From contig JAGCPY010000009.1 in assembly GCA_017965425.1 (NCBI GenBank), forward strand, positions 1 to 36,971: a stretch of 36,971 nucleotides of DNA. The letters are read 5' to 3'. Source of the stretch: Bacteroidaceae bacterium. GTDB lineage: Bacteria; Bacteroidota; Bacteroidia; Bacteroidales; Bacteroidaceae. The translations under genes and the position numbers were made by a program. The notes beneath the pieces are model-generated. The model ran no database searches and was not told where the DNA came from. It saw nothing but the letters and a program-made list of their open reading frames with translations. Positions 1-8,293 of the stretch are shown here, in pieces. The stretch's first letter is position 1. Each line of letters opens with the position of its first letter.

Positions 1-3000
1 CCACCTGCTCAGCCGTGCCGTTGACCACGAGGTTGCCGATCAGCGGCACCTGGAAGAGCGCCCTGTCCTTGACGAACCACAGCATGTTGCGGTTCTTCAC
101 GCGGCCGTTCACCATCTTCTGTGTGATAGCCGTCTGTTCGGGGTTCCAGCTCAGGGCTGCCAAGCGGGTGCAGCGTTTAAACAGATCATTGCCTGCTTCC
201 GTGACGCTCCTCGGCACGCTGACGTAGTAGAGCCAGCTGTTGTTGGCAAAGGCATTGTTGCTCAGTCCCGTCACCGTCCAGCGGGTGCCGCCGTAATCCA
301 CGGTTTCGGGGATGCGCACTTCGTCCTCATATTTATAAGGCAGCACCTTCACGTTCATCGTCTCTGGATACACGCCATAGTGGATGCCATCGACCACGAA
401 GTCCTCCACGTCTTCCACGAAGATGGCCGAGACGGTCGTGTTGGTTTGGATGGCGGGAATGACGTATGTTCCCGTCTGCGGGTCTGCTTCCACGTCTGTC
501 TCGCCGATTGTCAGACGGCCCAACCGATAGCCTTCATCTGGTATGAGGGTCAGCACGACGTCCTGACCTCGAGGCACTTTCACCGTCTGCTCTTCCTCGT
601 CCAGCACCTGTCCGTCTTCCAGACGCAGGCTGCCGTAGCCGTCTATCTGGACGTTCAAGGAAACCAACCAGGGGTCATCCTTATGAATGGGAATGGTATC
701 CATGTCGAGTTCAACGGTGATGACACCGCCTTTCCAGCGCTGGCGGATCTGGTTCGTGACGTCGAAGACGAATGTGGAATCCACGCCGGTGCTGAGCTGC
801 ATGGTGATGCCCAAAAGATGTTGTTGAGTGTCTGTCACTTCATCGAGACTCATGATTCGGTTGCCGTTTTGGTTCGGGATGCCGAAGGTCATCAGCCGTC
901 CGCCTGCCACGGCCACTGTCTCGCCTGTTTCAGGGATTGTTATAGAGGGCTTGAAGAGGCTGTTGAATGTAACGGTAACAGGGTCTTCGCCGGCCACACC
1001 GGTAAAGAGATTCGTTGACCTGGCCATACCGGAAAGGTCTGCGGAGCCGTCCACACTTATTATCTTATTATTGTTGTTATGGATGATCACCTGCGTGAGG
1101 TAGATATAGGTGGCAGGTTCTAAGACCATATTGAGCCTCTTTACCCAAGCGTTGCGTGCAGGGTCATATTCGTAGCCCATCAGGTCCTCATTGCTAATCT
1201 CTACGGCTCGGTCATATCCCGAGAAGAGCTGATCGGGTTGCTGGAAGGCACGGGTGGAACTCGATGCCCAAGGCACAGAGCGCATCGTCTGATGGGTGTA
1301 TGCGGTTATCCCTTCAAGAGTTTCATTAAAAGACGTGCTGGGAATTTCATCCGTGGATCCTCCTGAACTCCATGCAAGTATATCCCAGTATCCGAAATTC
1401 CAATCGCCATGAAAGGTGGTGCCCTTTATTGTGTTGGAAAGCACACTGGTATGTGCACCGTATGGCACGTTGGCGGTATAGTAGCGGCGGACATTGTACT
1501 CAGTGGGTTCTGTGTACCCGATATCGCTGAATATCGCTTTGTCCATTTCGTCCCAACCGTATATCCATTCATTCTGCCAATAGTAGTGGATGCCATAATT
1601 CACTTCATAATTCCAATAGGCCCTCAAATTGAGGTCCACTATAAAGGGTGCGTCTTTTGCAAAGTCAGCGATGTCTGTGAAGTAACCAGGGTTAGAAGTG
1701 CCTCCATCGATATGGGCGTAAGTGTGGTCGAAGATATTCTCATTGTAGGTGGTTCCCATGCCGCCAACAAGGTTGGTGCTGCCTTCAAACATCATCTCTC
1801 CATTTGTCACATTTGAGGTAGTCCAGCCTTCGCCGACATAGATTGTCGTGAGTTTGTAACATCTGCGGAAAGCACCGTTCATGTATGTCACTTTGCTGGT
1901 GTTGAAGCTGGACAAATCAAGCGTTGTCAGGTTGAAGCAGTCACCGAACATCCCCGCCATATTGGTGACATTTGCTGTGTTGATGCCGCTGAGATTGATG
2001 TCTGTGAGATTATGGCAACCAAAGAACATGGATTGGAACACATCCACATTCTCCGTGTTGCACATGCTCATATCAATACTTGTCAAGCTGTAGCAATCCT
2101 GGAACATCGCTCCCATGGAATTGACATGATCGGTATTCAGGTTGCCCATTCCAACAATCGTGGTGAGGTTCTCAAACTCGCTGAACCAGAAATCAGTGCT
2201 TTCCAACGCCGTGAAGTTGGCAAAGGAGGTATCAAACTCCACCGTGGTGATGGTGGCACTGTAGTCATTCCACTCACGGGACGCAATACTCATATAAGGC
2301 CCAACACTCATGCCACTATGTTGCTCCTTAAAAGTATCATAATAGAACGTGAGCTTGGTGTTGTTCTCGCTGAGTACGGCGTAAGGTTCAGGATCATCAT
2401 TCCCGCTTCCCATCTCCACAATCTGTGCAAAGTGTTCATGCCACCCTTCTGTCTGCTCATAGAGCGCTTTGGTGCCGGCAGGGACGTAGAGGATGCAGGA
2501 GGAGTGGATGCTCTCAAAAACATCACTTTCGATATTAAATGGGTTTTGTATGTAGGAAGTAACGGAGGTCAGGCTGGAGCAATACTCGAAAGCGCAATCT
2601 TCGATGCTTGTGACGCTTTTAGGAATAATGATGGATGTCAAGCTGGTGCAGATCTGGAAAGCCGCGACTCCGATGCTGGTAACGCTTTCAGGAATGTGGA
2701 TGGAGGCAAGGCTGGAGCATTTACGGAAGGCCCCAAATTCGATTCTTGTGACGCTTTCAGGAATGACAGTATTCTGGCATCCCGCAATCAACGTATGAGA
2801 GGATGTTTCTATGATGGCATTACAATCATTTCGGGAATCATAAACAGGGTTGTTGGCCGCTACGGTGATGGAGGTCAGGCTGAAGCAACCATAGAAAGCC
2901 TCGAATCCGATGTTAGTGACGCTTTCAGGAATGTGGATGGAGGTCAGGCCAGGGCAATCACCGAAAACCACGTCTCCGATGCTAGTGACGCTTTCAGGAA

Positions 3001-5074
3001 TGTCAATGGAGGTCAGGTTGCAACGATAGAAAGCATATTCTCCGATGCTGGTGACGCTTTCAGGAATGTGGATGGAGGTCAGGCTGGAGCAATCATAAAA
3101 GGCCCTGTTTCCGATTCTTGTGACGCTTTCAGGAATGACTGTATTCTGGCATCCAGCAATCAGCGTATGGGAAGATGTTGCTATGATGGCATTACAATCA
3201 TTTCGAGAATCATAAACAGGGTTGTTGGCTGCAACGGTGATGGAGGTCAGGCCAGGGCAACCACCGAAAGCCACGTCTCCGATGCTGGTGACGCTTTCAG
3301 GAATTTGGATGGAGGTAAGGCTGGTGCAACTCAAGAAAGCCCCTACTCCAATGCTGGTCAGCCCAGTGAAGAAGCGTAGTTCATCGAAAGAGGTGATTTC
3401 ATGATTCATTTTGAACACCTCACCCAGCTCCGTCACTGCCGCAGCCTCTTCCTCGCTCAGTTCTCCGTCGCCATTGCTGTCCCAGTTGGCCACGCAGATT
3501 GCCTTGACCTTTGCATCGGCAAACTCGATGATGTGATCAGGATTCTCATCCCCCATCTCTCTAATCTCTGCAAAGTGTTCATGCCACCCTTCTGTCTGCT
3601 CATAGAGTGCCTTCGTGCCGGCAGGGACGTAGAGGATGCAGGAGGAGTTGATGCCATAGAAGACATAAGGATTGATATTGAATGGGGGTGTAATATATGA
3701 AGTTACGGAGGTCAGGCTGCTGCAATTATAGAAGGCGTTGTTGCCGATGCTGTTCACGTTTGTTGGAATGGTGATGGAGGCCAAACTGCTGCAATTGAAG
3801 AAAGCAAAGTCGCCGATGCCGGTCACACCTTCGGGAAGCGTGATGGAGGTCAGAGAAGTGCAAACATAGAACGCATGGTTACTGATGCTGGAGACATCCT
3901 CTGGAAGTGTAACAGAGACCAGCCCGCGGCAATAGGTGAACGCCCCGTTGCCAATGTTGGTTAATCCAGTGAAATATTGCAGTTCATCGAAGGATGTGAT
4001 GTCCTGGTTATTGGCGAATGATTCTCCAAGCTCCGTCACAGCCGCCGCCTCTTCCTCGCTCAGCTCTCCGTCGCCATTCGTGTCCCAATTGGCCACGCAA
4101 ATTGCTTTGACCTTCGCATCGGCAAACTCGATGATGTGATCAGGCTTTTCGTCACCCATCTCTCTAATCTCTGCAAAGTGTTCATGCCACCCGTCCGTCT
4201 GCTCATAGAGTGCCTTGGTGCCTGCAGGGACATAGAGGATGCAGGAGGGGTGGATGCCATTGAAGACACCACTTTCGATATTAAATGGGTTTAGTATGTA
4301 GGAAGTAACGGAAGTCAGGCTGGAGCAACCATCGAAAGCTTCTTTACGGATAGTCGTCACGCTACCGGGAATAATGATGGATGTCAGGTTGGAGCATCCA
4401 TCGAAAGCCAAGTTTCCAATGCTTGTGACGCTTTCAGGAATGTTGATGGATGTCAGGTCAGAACACCCTCTGAAAGCATTTTCACCGATGCTTGTCACGC
4501 TACTGAGGATAATAGTGTTTTGACAACCTGTTATCAATGTATTTGTTTCCGTTTCTATAATTGCATTGCAATCATTTCGAGAATCATAAACAGTGTTGTT
4601 TGCTGCGACGGTAATTGATGAAAGGCTGCTGCAACCGATGAAAGATGTACCGCGGATGCTTGTCACACTACTGGGGATATGAATGTGCGTCAAGCCACTA
4701 CATCTACCAAAAGCTAACTTGCTAATAGTTGTTAAACTATTGGGGAAGGTGACAGATGTTAGGCCACTGCAACCGTAGAAAGCTTCCTCTTCGATGCTTG
4801 TGATGCTTTCAGGAAAGGTGATGGATGTCAGGCCGGAGCAACCATAGAAAGCATGGTATTCGATGCTCGTTACGCTGCATTCAACTTCGTTGTATTCAAC
4901 AGTTCCTGGAATCACGATATCGCCGCTGTAGTAGATGTCGTTCTTCCACTGGATGACAGTGGCTGTTTTGTCTTCCGTTTTTACATCATACCACAGTTCT
5001 CCGATTTGGACTTCTTCGGCGAGTGTGCTGGCTGCCACAGACAGAGTCAGCAGTAAAAGGTATAGCTTCTTCAT
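1..5074 (-). CDS. BspA-like leucine-rich-repeat surface protein with EF-hand-like inserts (3' end outside window)
   Basis: The frame is open from the ATG at 5072-5074 to the window edge, about 1,691 codons without a stop. I checked the frame at four points (2458, 1423, 43 and the start). It begins with a signal peptide (MKKLYLLLLTLSVAAS, then A). Residues about 65-900 are LRR_5/BspA-type repeats of about 23 residues with the pattern F.GCSSLTSI.IPESVTSIG..AF. Two inserts (about 326-343 and 525-542) carry an EF-hand-like loop, NWDTNGDGELSEEE or NWDSNGDGELSEEE, probably binding calcium. Each insert sits in a block that also has SCILYVPAGTKALYEQT; a third partial block lies at about 850-875. Residues about 920-1080 resemble the DUF285 BspA family. 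The rest has another LRR-like piece and an Ig-like/B-repeat-like stretch. BspA proteins are secreted or surface adhesins; the role here is inferred. The anchoring or secretion C-terminus lies outside the window. Confidence 0.85.
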   Translation of the reverse strand, partial: MKKLYLLLLTLSVAASTLAEEVQIGELWYDVKTEDKTATVIQWKNDIYYSGDIVIPGTVEYNEVECSVTSIEYHAFYGCSGLTSITFPESITSIEEEAFYGCSGLTSVTFPNSLTTISKLAFGRCSGLTHIHIPSSVTSIRGTSFIGCSSLSSITVAANNTVYDSRNDCNAIIETETNTLITGCQNTIILSSVTSIGENAFRGCSDLTSINIPESVTSIGNLAFDGCSNLTSIIIPGSVTTIRKEAFDGCSSLTSVTSYILNPFNIESGVFNGIHPSCILYVPAGTKALYEQTDGWHEHFAEIREMGDEKPDHIIEFADAKVKAICVANWDTNGDGELSEEEAAAVTELGESFANNQDITSFDELQYFTGLTNIGNGAFTYCRGLVSVTLPEDVSSISNHAFYVCTSLTSITLPEGVTGIGDFAFFNCSSLASITIPTNVNSIGNNAFYNCSSLTSVTSYITPPFNINPYVFYGINSSCILYVPAGTKALYEQTEGWHEHFAEIREMGDENPDHIIEFADAKVKAICVANWDSNGDGELSEEEAAAVTELGEVFKMNHEITSFDELRFFTGLTSIGVGAFLSCTSLTSIQIPESVTSIGDVAFGGCPGLTSITVAANNPVYDSRNDCNAIIATSSHTLIAGCQNTVIPESVTRIGNRAFYDCSSLTSIHIPESVTSIGEYAFYRCNLTSIDIPESVTSIGDVVFGDCPGLTSIHIPESVTNIGFEAFYGCFSLTSITVAANNPVYDSRNDCNAIIETSSHTLIAGCQNTVIPESVTRIEFGAFRKCSSLASIHIPESVTSIGVAAFQICTSLTSIIIPKSVTSIEDCAFEYCSSLTSVTSYIQNPFNIESDVFESIHSSCILYVPAGTKALYEQTEGWHEHFAQIVEMGSGNDDPEPYAVLSENNTKLTFYYDTFKEQHSGMSVGPYMSIASREWNDYSATITTVEFDTSFANFTALESTDFWFSEFENLTTIVGMGNLNTDHVNSMGAMFQDCYSLTSIDMSMCNTENVDVFQSMFFGCHNLTDINLSGINTANVTNMAGMFGDCFNLTTLDLSSFNTSKVTYMNGAFRRCYKLTTIYVGEGWTTSNVTNGEMMFEGSTNLVGGMGTTYNENIFDHTYAHIDGGTSNPGYFTDIADFAKDAPFIVDLNLRAYWNYEVNYGIHYYWQNEWIYGWDEMDKAIFSDIGYTEPTEYNVRRYYTANVPYGAHTSVLSNTIKGTTFHGDWNFGYWDILAWSSGGSTDEIPSTSFNETLEGITAYTHQTMRSVPWASSSTRAFQQPDQLFSGYDRAVEISNEDLMGYEYDPARNAWVKRLNMVLEPATYIYLTQVIIHNNNNKIISVDGSADLSGMARSTNLFTGVAGEDPVTVTFNSLFKPSITIPETGETVAVAGGRLMTFGIPNQNGNRIMSLDEVTDTQQHLLGITMQLSTGVDSTFVFDVTNQIRQRWKGGVITVELDMDTIPIHKDDPWLVSLNVQIDGYGSLRLEDGQVLDEEEQTVKVPRGQDVVLTLIPDEGYRLGRLTIGETDVEADPQTGTYVIPAIQTNTTVSAIFVEDVEDFVVDGIHYGVYPETMNVKVLPYKYEDEVRIPETVDYGGTRWTVTGLSNNAFANNSWLYYVSVPRSVTEAGNDLFKRCTRLAALSWNPEQTAITQKMVNGRVKNRNMLWFVKDRALFQVPLIGNLVVNGTAEQV

Positions 5075-5129
5075 GATGAAAGTTTATTGATTTAGCAAAG
5101 GATGAATCGATAATGTTTGTTTACTGCTG

Positions 5130-5137
5130 CAAAGGTA
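5130..5137 (-). promoter_or_regulatory. Bacteroidetes -7 element for the BspA-like gene
   Basis: The minus strand reads TACCTTTG, an exact match to the Bacteroidetes housekeeping -7 consensus TAnnTTTG. It lies 55 bases upstream of the ATG at 5074. Confidence 0.7.
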
Positions 5138-5201
5138 AGGAAAAGATTCAATAGCAATGCAAAGAAAGATGGAAAATGTTAGATAAATATTGGTGTCCGC
5201 T

Positions 5202-5222
5202 AAAAAGCGGCCTAAAGGCCGC
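5202..5222 (-). terminator. Rho-independent terminator on the minus strand
   Basis: On the minus strand a 7-bp perfect stem, GCGGCCT/AGGCCGC with a 2-base loop (5207-5222), is followed at once by TTTTT (5202-5206). No ORF of recognisable function ends here, so it probably closes the non-coding transcript starting near 5481. Confidence 0.75.
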
Positions 5223-5481
5223 CGCAAGCCCCTCTCACTACTGCATCTTTGAAATGCCTGTAAGACAGGTAAAGTAGAGATTGAATGCAATTTTCCCCCG
5301 ACACCCATAAATTTCAAATTTAGTCAACTGTAAAAAGTGCCATTTGTTGAGGACTTTCAGAAGGACTCGTTTGTTGTCGTCGTTCGCGCCGGTGGCTGCT
5401 TGCGGGTCACCCGCCCGATACTATTAAGTGGGTGCGCGTAGTCTCTTAAGAGGGTTGGCGTAGTTTCCTATGTCCCTTTTG
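5202..5481 (-). ncRNA. Candidate non-coding transcript of about 280 nt, unidentified
   Basis: A TAnnTTTG promoter at 5488-5495 and a U-tailed hairpin terminator at 5202-5222, both on the minus strand, bracket about 280 bases without a convincing gene. Internal hairpins are visible: GCGGGT/(A)CCCGC near 5395-5410 and CCTGT/ACAGG near 5256-5270. I compared it by eye with tmRNA, RNase P RNA and SRP RNA landmarks and did not recognise it. The bspA promoter lies 65 bases beyond the terminator, so this could also be an upstream attenuated leader. A minus-strand frame without a start at about 5418-5235 exists and could instead be a gene remnant. Confidence 0.4.
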
Positions 5482-5487
5482 CTGGTG

Positions 5488-5495
5488 CAAAGGTA
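5488..5495 (-). promoter_or_regulatory. Bacteroidetes -7 element with no gene directly downstream
   Basis: The minus strand reads TACCTTTG (consensus TAnnTTTG). The next annotated gene in this direction starts over 400 bases away and has its own promoter. Confidence 0.55.
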
Positions 5496-5582
5496 CGACA
5501 TGATTTGCTTTCCACCAAAAATCGCCTATCAATTTGGAGCTGTTTTCAGCAACGTCCCAAAATGCCCTTTTTCGAAAAATGG

Positions 5583-5752
5583 GACTTTGTGACATGTGAC
5601 TTTGTGACATTAAGCACCTCGCGACCTGCAAAAAGGCTAAAGAAATATGTTATTATTATATTATATTATAATATAATAATAAAAATCTACTCTGACTATT
5701 TTCCGCATATATAGGAACCCCTTAATGTCACAAAGTCACATGTCACAAAGTC
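5583..5752. repeat. 170-bp nested palindromic (MITE-like) element
   Basis: Perfect 32-bp inverted repeats lie at 5583-5614 and 5721-5752. Each arm is itself built from two tandem 15-base units of the form GACTTTGTGACATGT. The interior holds a second AT-only palindrome, 5650-5682, with 16-bp arms around a single central base. There is no ORF. The structure could extrude as a cruciform or, if transcribed, form a long hairpin. It resembles a miniature inverted-repeat element; an origin-like or regulatory role is equally open. Confidence 0.8.
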
Positions 5753-5765
5753 ACGAGGAGGTGTC

Positions 5766-5905
5766 TTTTCCTGAATAAGGTTGACTCCATTTAGACCTTG
5801 TTTTTTAACATTTGCCTACCCGTACGGATTTGGTTGACAGCCTTTCCTGAGTACAGTTGACTACTTTCACTGGAGAGGTTGACTCTTTTCCTAAGAACGA
5901 AGACT
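5766..5905. repeat. Degenerate direct repeats carrying GTTGAC
   Basis: Three related copies of a pattern TTTCCTgAgtAcaGTTGACT occur at 5766-5786, 5842-5862 and (weaker) 5886-5905. The core GTTGAC also occurs at 5832-5837 and 5878-5883. No ORF lies here. Function unknown. Confidence 0.45.
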
Positions 5906-5941
5906 TCGCACGGATATTGTTTACTCTTCATCTGTTTTTGT

Positions 5942-8293
5942 TTAGCTGCCTTTGATGTCCTTCAGGGGAATGAGATCGAGCATGAGTGCGATGTCCGTTT
6001 CCGTGAAGGAGGGTTTCAGGAGGGTGTGGGCATCTTCTCGGAAGGCTTCTGTCCAGTGGCCGAAGTGGGCGCGTTGTGCCTTTCGGCAACGGTTGAAGGT
6101 GGTGACGAACTGTCGGTAGGCGTTGAGTGCCTGGTCAGGACGGTGTTGGAGCCAGAGGGCGTGTCCGAGGTTGAGGCGGTCTTCCCATGAGGGGTGGCTG
6201 CTCATGTCGATGAGCTGGCGGTAGTATTGTTCTGCCCGTTCGTACTTGCCTTGGTGAAGAGAGCACCATCCGATGCCTCGTTGTGCGACGGTGATGTGCT
6301 CGCCCATGAATTCGAGACGGAAGAATCGTTGGACGGCCTCGTCCCAACGGTGGAGCTGAAGCAGGCAACGTGCCACCTCCTCGATGGCATCGGCATCGGG
6401 CTTGTCGCCTTGACGTTCTTCCTCCTGAACGAGCAGGGGGAGAGCTTCTTCCCAGTTGTGGAGTGCTTCGTAGCATCGCGCTATATAGAGACTGATGTCT
6501 TCGTCTTCTTCAATGAGCTGGCTCTGCTGGAAAGCCGTGAGTGCGCGGTTCCATTGTTGCATCTGCATGAAAGCCCATCCTCGTTTTTGCAACAAGGCGG
6601 CATTGGTGCCAAAGGTCTCGGCTGCATGGTCGATCAAGATGATGGCGTGTTCATTGGCTCCCATCTGGATGAGCGTCTCGATGGTATAGGCCATCTGCCC
6701 GAAATCGTTATAAAGTGGTTTGAAGAGGGGCAACAGGGGTAGCAGGTGGTGATCGGCGAGGCGGAAGATGTCGGAATATGCGTTTTCGGAATGTGGTGCG
6801 AGGAAGAAACGGTAGATGGATTGGCAGAAAGAGAAATAGACGTTGAGTCCTTCGGTACGCTCTTCTTCTTCGTCGCTGGAGATGCTGTTGAAAACGTCCT
6901 CATCTTCCAAGCCCAGTTCGTTGAGGAAGTCCTCGCTCATCTGGTCGATCTGCTCGCGTAGTTGGTCGGAGATGGTTTTCTTACCGTCGCGTCGGAGGAA
7001 TGCCATCATGCAGGCATAGGAGTAGCGGTCGCTGTCGCAGAAGCGGCTGGCGTTCATGATATGGAGCGTCATCTTGTCTGGCTTCCCGTTGCTCAAGTGT
7101 ATCCCTTTTTGTATGTCTGGTACCTTCTCGCTGAAAGGATAGAACCAGTGTGCGGGATGATGGAAGAAGGCAAATTGCTTCATGTGTGTGAAGCTGGGGC
7201 TGTTGATGTCCATGTCGTTTTGCCGCATTTCATCGACTTCCCGTGCGTGGTTTGCCAGTTTGCGGAACACGCGTCGTCCTTCTTTCCCTTCGAGTTTGGC
7301 TAAACGGATTTCAAAGTTGACGTCTTCATACTTTTTTCCGAGGTCTTCGCTTTCACTCTCTTTGTCTTCGTTGTCAGTTGTACTGCCAAGTCTATGTTCC
7401 TGCTTCTCAAGTGCTTGTTTGATGATGGGCAGGATGTCATCCACACGCTGTCCTACACGGTCTGCCAATGACTGGCTGACGATGGCACGGAGGAGAAGGG
7501 GTAGGTGAGGACGCAGTTTGTCGGAGGCGAAGAACTTTTCCAGTTGTGACGTGAGGTCGGGGTAGAATTGAAAGAAAGGTTGGTAGCGTAAGTAGGTGAG
7601 GGTCATCGCCACCGCCAGACGGGCTTGGAGATTGGCGGCATTGGTGAGCAGGTTCTTCTTCTCTTCGGTGTCCTCTGTGAAGTCTGCCTGTTTGAAGGAT
7701 TTTTCAATCCGTTTGCTCATGCTTAACAAAAGCTGTAACTTGCTGCTTGAGAAATAATCCAATTCACCCATTAGCAAAGCACCCACCAGCGTTTGGAGGG
7801 TGAAGTCGTTGCAATAGAGCAACTCGTCAGCAATCGCAGAGGTTTCTTTGTCTGTAAACTGATTGAACCAGAGGAGGCTGAAAGCGGCATCCACGGCATC
7901 ATGGAAATGTTTTTCTCCCAACTCATGTAAGGTCGTGATTTGCAGCTGTTCGATGACGTGTTCCTCGCCAAACTCAAGAATGTGAGAGGCCATCTTGGAA
8001 TAGGTGGTCGGCTTGTGCTGGATGGTCCAATGGTAACGAGCTTTCTGCAAAGTCTCTATTGTCTGACGGAACAGCCGTTGGAGGACGTCGTCTCGTTGTT
8101 GGTCAATGTTTCCAGTGAGTGTGAAGCGCAGGAGGGCTGCATAGTCACTGCGTAACAGGTTGATATCGTCGAGAGTCGCGTCATCGAGGTCGTGCAAGAT
8201 GGCTTCAATGAGGGCGAATGCATCGTTGAGACGTCGTTCGGCGATGGCGGTTTCGGCTTCGGAGGACAGTTTATTGAATGCTTTCAGTTCCAT
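5942..8293 (-). CDS. TPR-repeat protein, cytoplasmic
   Basis: The encoded protein is 783 residues from the ATG at 8291-8293 (MELKAFNKLSSEAE). The frame stays open upstream to 8425, but those codons lie inside the preceding gene and look unlike a protein start. The N-terminal two thirds is helical with no recognised domain and a highly acidic patch near residue 520 (SSDEEEER). The C-terminal third has four to five tetratricopeptide repeats, for example ALLQKRGWAFMQMQQWNRAL and GKYERAEQYYRQLI. No signal peptide or membrane segment is visible. TPR arrays bind other proteins; the partner is unknown. The start overlaps the end of the solute-binding lipoprotein gene by 23 bases, suggesting co-transcription and translational coupling. 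Confidence 0.8.
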   Translation of the reverse strand: MELKAFNKLSSEAETAIAERRLNDAFALIEAILHDLDDATLDDINLLRSDYAALLRFTLTGNIDQQRDDVLQRLFRQTIETLQKARYHWTIQHKPTTYSKMASHILEFGEEHVIEQLQITTLHELGEKHFHDAVDAAFSLLWFNQFTDKETSAIADELLYCNDFTLQTLVGALLMGELDYFSSSKLQLLLSMSKRIEKSFKQADFTEDTEEKKNLLTNAANLQARLAVAMTLTYLRYQPFFQFYPDLTSQLEKFFASDKLRPHLPLLLRAIVSQSLADRVGQRVDDILPIIKQALEKQEHRLGSTTDNEDKESESEDLGKKYEDVNFEIRLAKLEGKEGRRVFRKLANHAREVDEMRQNDMDINSPSFTHMKQFAFFHHPAHWFYPFSEKVPDIQKGIHLSNGKPDKMTLHIMNASRFCDSDRYSYACMMAFLRRDGKKTISDQLREQIDQMSEDFLNELGLEDEDVFNSISSDEEEERTEGLNVYFSFCQSIYRFFLAPHSENAYSDIFRLADHHLLPLLPLFKPLYNDFGQMAYTIETLIQMGANEHAIILIDHAAETFGTNAALLQKRGWAFMQMQQWNRALTAFQQSQLIEEDEDISLYIARCYEALHNWEEALPLLVQEEERQGDKPDADAIEEVARCLLQLHRWDEAVQRFFRLEFMGEHITVAQRGIGWCSLHQGKYERAEQYYRQLIDMSSHPSWEDRLNLGHALWLQHRPDQALNAYRQFVTTFNRCRKAQRAHFGHWTEAFREDAHTLLKPSFTETDIALMLDLIPLKDIKGS

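Noticed and set aside
2012-3379. 455-codon plus-strand open frame rich in GGQAGAI/SDAGDAFRN repeats
   Set aside because: It is antisense to the in-frame BspA-like gene. Its repeats are the complement of the LRR coding repeats, and it has no start context or promoter.
5202-5481. Possible SRP RNA because of a short AAGCAGCCA string
   Set aside because: The conserved GGUCCGGAAGGAAGCAGC tetraloop region is absent and the length does not fit.
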